Source of the DNA: Trichostrongylus colubriformis
Lineage: Eukaryota; Nematoda; Chromadorea; Rhabditida; Trichostrongylidae
Length of the DNA: 64,000 bases
Direction of reading: 5' to 3'
NCBI GenBank assembly: GCA_963978905.1
Contig: OZ022256.1
Coordinates: 50,144,001-50,208,000 of the forward strand
The position numbers and the translations under genes are program-made. Of this stretch, positions 56,600 to 64,000 are shown piece after piece (position 1 is the stretch's first letter; the number at the start of each line of letters is the position of its first letter). Under the pieces are notes generated by a model. It was not told the origin of the DNA and did no database searches. It saw only the letters and a program-made list of their open reading frames with translations.

Positions 56600-56894
56600 T
56601 CACTCGATCTTAGGCAGAGCACAGAAATCGCACGACTTCCTACAGTTGACCCTCATTTGGTAGACCCTGCCTTCATCCGTCGAATTACACCATTTCAACT
56701 TGTTTTTGCAGTTTTTAGATCGGTCCTTGCACTCCTGGAAATAGCTCTCTTATTCCGTAAAGCTAAAATGACCTATTTGTTGGCCAATTCAATGGAAAAT
56801 TTAAACCAACATTTGGCGGTGGCCGTGTCCGTGGCCCTGCTTCTGTGGTGAGAGTGTTGAGAAGGAGAAGTGCCAGAAGCACGTGGAATAGCAT
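56600..56894 (-). CDS. Secreted ShKT-domain peptide, intact two-exon gene
   Basis: Exon 1 (56811-56894) encodes MLFHVLLALLLLNTLTTEAG plus a proline/arginine-rich linker (28 residues): a signal peptide. A 76-base intron runs from GTTGGT to TTTCCAG. Exon 2 (56600-56734) is in phase 0 and encodes the ShKT domain (ECKDRSKNCKNKLKWC... to NCRKSCDFC, six cysteines), a short tail and TGA. The predicted precursor is 72 residues, about 50 after cleavage. The domain lacks the Lys-Tyr dyad that characterises potassium-channel-blocking ShK, so no channel activity is implied. It is the only copy in the window with start, signal, domain and stop all intact. Confidence 0.8.
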
Positions 56895-57836
56895 TGCTGC
56901 TGACGGTTGCTACCGAATGGAGAGCCCTGCTCTGCATACACCTTTTAAAGGGCTTTGGGTACGCTTTCACTTCGATTCGCTCTCTGCTATCTCTACTGAA
57001 TTCCTACTTTACCTGATCACCATCTGTCCTTTCTTGTTTGAGCTTTCTGAACAAATAGAACTTTGAGTGGGATTCATAAAGTAGGCCATAAATATTATGA
57101 TTTCAATTTAAAAATAACCACCGTGGCAGACACATGAATTCCATTGTTTCTCTACCTCTGGAAACGAAAACCGATGAGCCATTGTCAGCTCCAGAGCTTC
57201 AAGCCAACCGACAGGGTAAATAAGGCTCTCTAGTTTTTTTCTCGCCCTTCGGTCACAGTGTCGACATATGGCGAAACCTTTTGTGATAATATTGACATTG
57301 TATAGCCAATATTCATTATTCCCGCTCTGTGCCTTTCAGAAGAGCCTCAAAACAAACCTGAAAAATTTGAGGCCATTTTCATCGCTGCCTATTGTTGAAT
57401 GCCTATTGCGTTCGCTCACCATTGTCGCTCTCATCTACACTACCACCTACTAATACCTGTACCTGTACTACCAATTATATTAAATATTTATCCTTAATAT
57501 CGTACAAAACAAGACAAAAAACATCTAAGAAAGCGAACAGAACGACGCGTGCCTGACATACTCTGTGCTCTACGTGTGTCGATCAATCACTTTATGCGAC
57601 TAGATTGCAACGGCAGCTAATTTTCCATTAGAAGTACAAGGGATGGTATCGGTTGGAAGCATGAGGACATTAATGACTAGTCAACGCTAATCACCTTAGC
57701 TGAAATCCTCGGGTATCAAGGAGATTTGAGCGAACAGAGAAGCGACAATCGGAGAAGAAAAGAGGAAAAATGCTGTTGAATACAAAGAAGGGGGGGGGGG
57801 AAGGGGAGAGAGAGATTTCAAGCACTGGATGGGACT
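56895..57836. other. Upstream flank of ShKT gene and spacer
   Basis: Bases 57180-57340 ('gctccagagcttcaagc', 'catatggcgaaacctttt', 'attcattattcc') match the flank of the left-arm gene (36130-36260), so this flank was duplicated with the ShKT unit. A (G)n run at about 57790 lies near the 3' end of the homeobox gene. Confidence 0.5.
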
Positions 57837-60800
57837 TTATAGTGGTCCGGTATATTGGCATGAATTATAATTCGTGTTCAGTGGTAACGTTCCTTGAAAG
57901 GATGACGCATTCAGCGATGTACTGAGACCATCCATAAGCTTCAATTTGTCCTGTTGTTGAAGAGACTGGTTCAATGATGAGGGCAAAGCTTGAGTAGCGC
58001 TGAAAAACAACAGTGTAATTTGAAGATGAGCAAGAGACAAACGCTCCTTTTCAGAAGTATCACTTCTGCATTTATGAGCTTCTAAGGTGATCACGTATGC
58101 TATTTTGATCGCTGTTATTTGAAATATTCGATGAAATGGAATAAAACGTCATCACAAGTTATAAATATAAACAAAAATAGACGAAACAGACTCCGTAGAA
58201 CCGAAATCGAAAGAGACGACGTAGAACCACAATCATTACGGTGACATTGCAGTGTGTGAAAGCATTTTTGGAAACACTTGTATTCCCAGCTTGCAGGTTA
58301 TTCTTCAGATCAAGTACACACCCAAGTGACATCACATTTTTGAAATGGAATAGAAATCAAGGTTAATTCAATAAGGAGAAAACCATATTAAAGACACTGG
58401 GAGAATGGCAAATTTGGTTTACGGTATGGAATGCGGTGGCTTGCACTTGCCGCAATGCACACACGATACTTTGCCAAGACGTCGAAAGTGAATTCATTAG
58501 GTTCCAAACGTAATTACACTTTTTTTCGTACGCTTTCGCTTACTCTTCATTCAATTGCTTCATTCGTTTGCTGCTGTGTGTTGTTTCACTTATTTCACTT
58601 TATCGCGAATGAACGAAATACACTGTACGAGACAGCAAATGACATCTCTATGTACAACGGACAACCTGGAAAGTCAGTGTGTGGATGCGAATGTGATGCG
58701 ATTACACCACAGCGTCGCACTTTTGAATCCAGGTTCTCCCACCTATTATCCCTTCTAACCTTGAAATAATCATTTCTTTGCATATTCCTCTTTGTTCAGG
58801 CCCGTTCCGTTTCCTTTGAACTATTAGGCAACCAAAAAACTCCGCGCGGTTTTTTCCAATTGATTATTTCTATGCAATGTATTTTAAAAAAAAAAACTGA
58901 TTGTGGTAGGAGGGTAACATTGTACAGGGTGGCTGAAAAGTATAGGACATCATGTTCCTAACTGTATCTTTCAACATGGGGACCAGATAAGCAAATGAAT
59001 CTAACTGTAAATAGAAGACACCTGTGCGACCACTATGTCACACAAGGTGCTTGTAATTCGATGAAATTTGCTTAGATGCAGGCCATCAGACGTTCCAAAC
59101 TGAGCCTACAGTGCGCCGCAGATACTCGACGTCAACATAGCTCAACATCTTTTGAAGCGACAACTTCAGACCATCGGCAGAGCGGTGGAACTGCCCTAGA
59201 GGCCTACTCTACAAGTGCTTCCGTTCAGTGAAGCATATCGGATTGAGGTCAGACCAGAAGGTAGTCCACAAGTCCACTGCTCCAACATCTAGGAAAATGT
59301 GCGTGCGGCACAACTTTTCCAAATCGAGATTATAAGAAGGAGCCCAAACTTGTTGAAGCGAAGGGAGCTGAGCGATGTGATTAGTGACCCAGGGCAACAA
59401 ACGGTCCATCAAAAAAACTTTTGGTGAAAAAAAAAAAACTTTTCCCGAGCTCATTTACGACACGAAATTTACTATGGACGGCGCACTGTAGGTTCCGTTC
59501 CCGAACGTCTGAAAGCTGGCATCAAAGCAAAAGGATCGGATTTCAAGCAAGTTGTGTTATACAGTGATCGTACAATTGCCCTCTATTTTTCAGTTTGATT
59601 TGTTTGTTTATCTGATCCATATCTTGTGAAATATAGTGTCCTATAATAACAAATATAGCGTCCTATACTTTTCAGCCACCCTGTATATGCTTTTTTGACA
59701 CTATTCAACTACCACTACCCCAGATACCGCGAGTTGGTCAAAAAAATAATTTTTGCTGAAACTTTGCCCAAAGGGGTTATTTGGGGTGCTGCTCACGAAT
59801 ATGACATTCGTTTTTGGCGTTTGCGCCAAATTGGTGCAATTGCCTCAAATTGGTGCAACAACTGTTCTTCATCAACTTTGTTTAAGATTGTCATCTAGAA
59901 CCTATTCAGGATGCTGATCACGGATATGACATTGGTTTTCAGCGCGAGCGCCGTTTCGTGCAAAGTTTCGGCGATTTTGGTGAAAACGAGTTGTTCCATC
60001 AACATGGCGCAATTGCACCAACTTGGCGCAAACGCCAAAAATGAATGTCATATCCGTGATCCGTGAGGGCGGAGGTGGTGTAGTGACAGGTGGCGCGCAC
60101 CCCACTCTCATGGTGCGGGATAAAATCCCGCATCAACGCCCGCCCAGGCCAACCAAGCCTTCCATCCCTTCGGGGTCGGTAAATTGGTAGCAGACTCGTC
60201 TGGGAGTATAAAAGCACTGACTTGTACATCGGCTGGCCACCGCAAGTCATTGTATAGGCCACATCACATTCACCAGCCTTTTGAATGGAACTATTAGGTT
60301 GTTCGGAAAGAAATGCGCGTTGGATTTGTCCATTTTTCTCTCCTACTATAAAAGATTCTTCAAAACAGTTCAATCTATTAGAAAGAGATTTTTATTGTGC
60401 ATCTTTTCATATATCTTTGTCTATGTCTACTTGGTTTTTTTCAAACAAAAAAAAAGTTTCAACGACTTGAGGCCGACTTCCATGTTCTTCGTCATCCAAG
60501 CTTTCATTACCGTTTTTTAAACGCTAGAACTTTGCCCGACACTTTATACAGCCAAATCTTTCTGCAAACATTATACGCACGGCGACAAATATCTACCGCT
60601 TATTGCATTGAATCTTGCATTTTTTGAAATTTTTTTTTTCAAAATTTTGAAAAAAAAATTGAAATTCTTTTTTGAATTTTTTCTTCGAAAAAAAAAAACA
60701 AGTAGATATAGACAAAAGTATTTCAAAAGATGCGCAATAAAATTCTCTTTCTAACAGACAAAACTGTTTTACAAAATCTTCTGTAGTAGAAGAGAAATAG

Positions 60801-63677
60801 ATGGGCAAAAAAACGCGCATTTCTTTCCGAACAACCTAATAGAATGTGCGGCGCATCCCACAGAAGGGATTGATTAACGCCAAAAATTTTATCCTTTTTA
60901 TCCGTGATCAGCATCTCAAGTAACCCTCCAGCGCGAAGGTTCAGCGAAAACTATTTTTTTACCAACTCGCGGTATCTGGGGTAGTGATACTTGAATACAG
61001 GGGGTGCCAAAAAAAAAGTAATTTTGCCCACGGCTCACATCTCCCAATTATACAAAACATAGGGAAACGAAAGAAATGAAAGTATTGGGGTAAAATATTC
61101 CCGAAATGTTCCTCTGAAAGCAGGAACAAGCTGAGACTCACTACTTTCATTTTCATAAAAATATAGAACCTTTAAGCGGCGCGGTCGGGCTTCGGAGCAC
61201 CCACGGTATCGAGGTCCTCTTAAAACAGTGGAGCCGGGTTCCATGGTAGGTCTTTTGTGGGAAGCTTCCTAAGGATTAGCCCTTTGGTTCATGGAAGTCA
61301 CAGAGCCCCCGCTGCTTGGCCAAGGCTGCTATGATCCGAAGTATCATTTTCATCCCAAATCCGCCTCCGGAGGGGTTTCAGTGGTAAGTGCACGTTTTGG
61401 CTCTTGGAAACGAAGGGCGCTGGGAACCCGGTCCTAAAGAACACCACCCAGTATGAATCCCCTTAGGTATCCAGAGTGAACGGACCTCAGCAAGGTTGTG
61501 AACGAGGGCGACGAAATTTCGGATTTTGCCCAGTTGAGGTGAAACATCTTGTTCACTCTTTCCTCGCTCCCGTTCCTGCTCGTGCAGAAGGCTGCCACGG
61601 AGTATAGTGATGGAGTGAGGTCTGCTCTTGAATCTGGGGATGTGAATACCTCAACAGAATTTGCTGTAGTTCGACTAAAGTGGGGTGAAAGTGGACGAGA
61701 CAAAATTACTTTTTTTTGGCACTCCCTGTAGTGCCAAAATTTCAAAATTAAAACGCACTACCTAAACTTATGAGACACACTGAATGATTCTGCATAAAAC
61801 AGGCTTCAAGACATATGCAATGTTACCCTCCTACTACAATAATCAATTAAAAAAGTCCGCACGAACTTTTTTGGTTGCCTAATATTTTTTCTAACGTATT
61901 AGAATACCTCAACTCAAGTTGCAATGCATAACCTGGAATTCTTACCCCGGCATTGAATGCAAAGCTGACATCGGCGAAGAAAATCGATTTGTTTGAGACA
62001 TCACCGGTAGCGTCGACGCAAACTAAAACTAATAATTGTTAAAGTTAATATTCCATATATCCAGAAGCCATAAGTTATGTTTCAGACAGATGGGGTCTGA
62101 TACAGATCGAAATAAGGATAAAAGGCTAAAAATCCATGGCATAGTAAATTATGAAAATGGAGAACTGAAGACAATGGCCCGGCTGTTGCTATCGTCCGGT
62201 CATTACCCACAAAATGCTGAGTAATCATATACATAGCTTATTAAAATGAAGGCTGTGTCAGTCTGTGCCTAAATCCGCGTCATTTTTAAGAGGTTTTTCG
62301 AATGCGACATGAATACAGGGTGAGAACGACCCGAAAAAACTGTGATTCGACAGTAAAGTGTGTAGGTAAAAGAATCGGCAATCTCATATGGATATCTGGT
62401 AAAGTGCACGGCTCGACCAGGGGCAAAATCATTCACCATTCTATCCTTGCTCTCTGTAGCAGGCACTGCTTCCCCCCCCCTGCTCCCTGTACTGAAGCCT
62501 GTCGAAAGGCTATAATAGCAACAATCGCGGTCTTTGAAAAAAATGTGCCCATCACTGATTTGTCAGTCTCATTAGGTTCATTGTTGCTTAATCAAATAAA
62601 TAATGAACATCGTTCCCCTTCAAAAACGAGATCGTTCGGAAGTTGACAATAACACAATACTTCTGCAGGTGTTTTTAAGCATTTTCTCCGAAAATTTTTG
62701 ACAAAATCGGAGCTACATGTTTCAGAGAGCACTTCATGGCCTTTCTGACTGTTATATACTTTTTACTTTTTTACGAAATTCCATTTAGAGTGAGGTCATA
62801 GATGCAACCCGGCAGAGTGAGTGAATCAAAGCCTCACCTGGTTCTTCATTGGCCAATTGAACGCAGCTGTTTGCCCACCCCGTGGCTGGTAATTGGCTGT
62901 CTGCCAACCGCCACCGTATCCATAAAACGAACTCGTATCATCGATCTGAATCAAGACGATTTACAGCTACATAAAGACGTTTTAATCAACTATGCTGGTG
63001 ATAAGAGCAACTATTAGGAAGAAGTTAATTTAAAAGAAAGAAAAAGAAGTTAAGTAAAGTTAATTTATTTTAGGCAAGATTGAGGAAAGGACGTTCTTAG
63101 CCATTTCAACCGGTTGATGAGACTTTTTGATGATGAAATTGTGAACCAGTATGAAGTTAGGGTTACAAGTAACTACAATTCAAAATGATGGCGCTTCTGG
63201 TGTTGCTGGTGCGAGACATTGCATGTTATGTTTATTGTCGTATAGAAGCAAGAGGGGCTGCTGGTGGAAAGTAAACACTGGGCCGAGACAATTTCTGCAG
63301 AAATGCCAAGCCAGCCACCACCCACACGCCAGAAGCCACATTTGGACAAACCAAAAGGTCAACGAGGTCTTGAGGAGTTTATTGCGATACATGTGAGATG
63401 TACTAGTCAATGGCCAAAAAAAGCAGGAGACGACGAGCTCTCCAATCCCACCTTTCAATGGTAAAGTACTGAACCTGAAGGAAAACTCAACCCAAACCTG
63501 TCCTGGAGTATGCAAGAGTGACTGAGAGAAGCCATTCTGAAGGCTGCTGAGACCGAGACCTGTCTGGAGGCCACCTATAGCGCTCATTGATGAGCCAAGT
63601 GTGGTGCTGAGTCCCTTCGAGTCCACATAGTTACGCTCCCGTTTACGCCATTTCGCTCGGCGATTTTTGAACCAAAC
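57837..63677 (-). CDS. unc-30: PITX/UNC-30-type homeobox protein, 3' four exons (partial)
   Basis: Exons on the minus strand are 63498-63677, 62838-62945, 61946-62022 and 57837-57999. All have AG acceptors and GT donors, with matching phases (0, 0, 2), ending in TAA. The first begins [16 protein letters not shown]: homeodomain residues 47-60 plus flank, with Lys50 of the bicoid/PITX class and the RKRERN ending typical of PITX/UNC-30. The intron between residues 46 and 47 is the classic paired-like homeobox position. The C-terminal part (SKGLSTT..., [48 protein letters not shown] end) follows the order of the PITX C-terminus, including the NxxxCQY ending. No OAR motif is evident. In C. elegans UNC-30 specifies GABAergic motor neurons. 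The N-terminal homeodomain exon lies outside the window. The last intron (58000-61945) holds a nested transposon tower. Confidence 0.85.
58640..58780. repeat. Dispersed repeat, pair with 46600-46800
   Basis: Shares 'gtgtggatgcgaatgtgatg', 'caccacagcgtcgcactttt' and 'ttctaaccttgaa' sequence in reverse with the right-arm site. It lies within the last intron of the homeobox gene. Confidence 0.4.
58925..59683. mobile_element. Mariner/Tc-type element nested in left arm of the tower
   Basis: The 759 bp insert has termini CAGGGTGGCTGAAAAGTATA and TATACTTTTCAGCCACCCTG and TA at 58923-58924 and 59684-59685. A minus-strand frame (59209-59454) keeps traces such as [13 protein letters not shown], resembling the 'DFWPP.SPDLNP' block of Tc/mariner-type transposases. 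It is otherwise decayed. Confidence 0.8.
59780..60061. repeat. Central palindrome of the tower
   Basis: 'gaatatgacattcgtttttg' (59797) pairs with 'ccaaaaatgaatgtcatatc' (60035), and 'ttggtgcaattgcc' with 'ggcgcaattgcaccaa'. Between them are several short direct and inverted 'ggcgcaaacgcc' motifs. Confidence 0.6.
60062..60898 (+). mobile_element. tRNA-derived SINE (copy 2), split by a MITE
   Basis: It is flanked by an 11-bp duplication TATCCGTGATC (60051-60061 and 60899-60909). The tRNA-like head has TGGTGTAGTGACAGG (box-A-like) and GGATAAAATCC (box-B position). The sequence is collinear with 30457-30757. Removing the nested MITE at 60294-60839 leaves about 289 bp. It is on the strand opposite to the homeobox gene. 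Confidence 0.85.
60294..60839. mobile_element. Mariner-type MITE nested in the SINE
   Basis: The ends are TTAGGTTGTTCGGAAAGAAA and TTTCTTTCCGAACAACCTAA, with TA at 60292-60293 and 60840-60841. The 546 bp palindrome has A/T-rich hairpins at the centre (60610-60700). The other SINE copy shows the undisrupted target 'gaactagaatgtgcgg' (in reverse at about 30513-30528), proving the insertion and the TA duplication. Confidence 0.9.
60998..61728. mobile_element. Mariner-type element nested in right arm of the tower
   Basis: The termini are CAGGGGGTGCCAAAAAAAAA and TTTTTTTTGGCACTCCCTG, with TA at 60996-60997 and 61729-61730. The 731 bp body has no intact transposase. A truncated relative is at 47711-48200. 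Confidence 0.85.
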
Positions 63678-64000
63678 CTGAAATTCAAAAAATTGGTAGT
63701 TTCATTGTTCACAACTAAAATGGGAAGGAATCAACGGCATTGTGATGCCAGTTGTAGTCAAGTCATCGTACACGATAAAAATAAAGGGTTTCTACGATTC
63801 TAAATGACAGACTGGATGCCCACCAAAAGGGACTGCGGTTCTAGAAGGAAACTTGCGGAATTTCATATTATCAGCTATTTTTTCATTTCATGAACTGCCG
63901 TGGCTTGCACTGATGCGATACAGTACCCTGAAGTATATGGCCAGATGAAAAACATTTAGAAAGAGGTCATGCCTGCCAGCCGGCTGGCAACGAGGCATGA

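Larger units (their letters stand above)
58824..61882. mobile_element. Outer palindromic mariner-type element hosting four others
   Basis: The termini are TTAGGCAACCAAAAAACTCC and GTTTTTTTGG-type TTGGTTGCCTAA, flanked by TA (58822-58823, 61883-61884). The arms continue inward with 'ggtaggagggtaacattg' / 'caatgttaccctcctactac' and 'ccactaccccagataccgcg' / 'cgcggtatctggggtagtg'. Each arm, the centre and the SINE inside have been hit by later insertions. It sits in the last intron of the homeobox gene. Confidence 0.8.

Noticed and set aside
56600..56734. Potassium-channel-blocking toxin
   Set aside because: The ShKT fold alone does not imply toxin activity. The channel-blocking Lys-Tyr pair is not seen at the usual place, and ShKT domains are common in ordinary nematode secreted proteins.
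63180..63497. Continuation of the homeobox exon frame to 63180
   Set aside because: The next exon (62838-62945) is in phase with a donor at 63498/63497. The extension is hydrophobic and unlike the PITX C-terminus, so it is intron read-through.
1..64000. CRISPR array, bacterial operon or prophage
   Set aside because: No regularly spaced repeats with unique spacers, no Shine-Dalgarno-led operons and no long intron-less genes. Introns and DNA transposons are typical of a nematode.

Overview
The window is nuclear DNA of a nematode, most likely a strongylid (hookworm or related clade V parasite). The evidence is small multi-exon genes with TTTCAG acceptors, secreted ShKT-domain peptides, a serpentine chemoreceptor exon, a PITX/UNC-30-type homeobox gene, and a very dense load of mariner/Tc1, hAT, piggyBac-like, Penelope-like and SINE sequences. 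There is no operon, bacterial or CRISPR signal. Only a small fraction codes; most of the sequence is repeat-derived. The species call is inference.

Layout. 0-2.2 kb: two head-to-head 3' pieces of a Penelope-like retroelement, each with a GIY-YIG endonuclease tail. 2.5-22 kb: gene-poor, with a small membrane-protein ORF, a chemoreceptor exon and many palindromic MITEs, including a 1.33 kb fold-back element. 22.4-23.6 kb: a four-exon gene for a secreted protein resembling dynein light chain. 24-27.7 kb: dispersed repeats.

27.8-57 kb: a ShKT-peptide locus organised around a giant inverted duplication. The left arm is about 28073-36793 and the right arm about 39530-47563, with a 2.7 kb spacer. 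Both arms carry the same ShKT genes and signal-peptide exons in mirror image, mostly broken. The spacer holds a two-domain ShKT gene that lost its signal-peptide start at the duplication edge. Insertions present in one arm and absent from the other (a hAT element, a tRNA-derived SINE, a fold-back MITE and a composite insert) give empty-site proof of mobility and an order of events. Distal to the right arm lie a tandem array with a period of about 145 bp, a ShKT pseudogene, mariner remnants, a solo LTR and one intact two-exon ShKT gene (56600-56894, minus).

57.8-63.7 kb: the last four exons of a PITX/UNC-30 homeobox gene on the minus strand, starting at homeodomain residue 47. The exons join in frame. 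The final intron, 3.9 kb, is filled by a nested tower of palindromic mariner-type elements and a SINE. The upstream homeodomain exon lies beyond the window edge.
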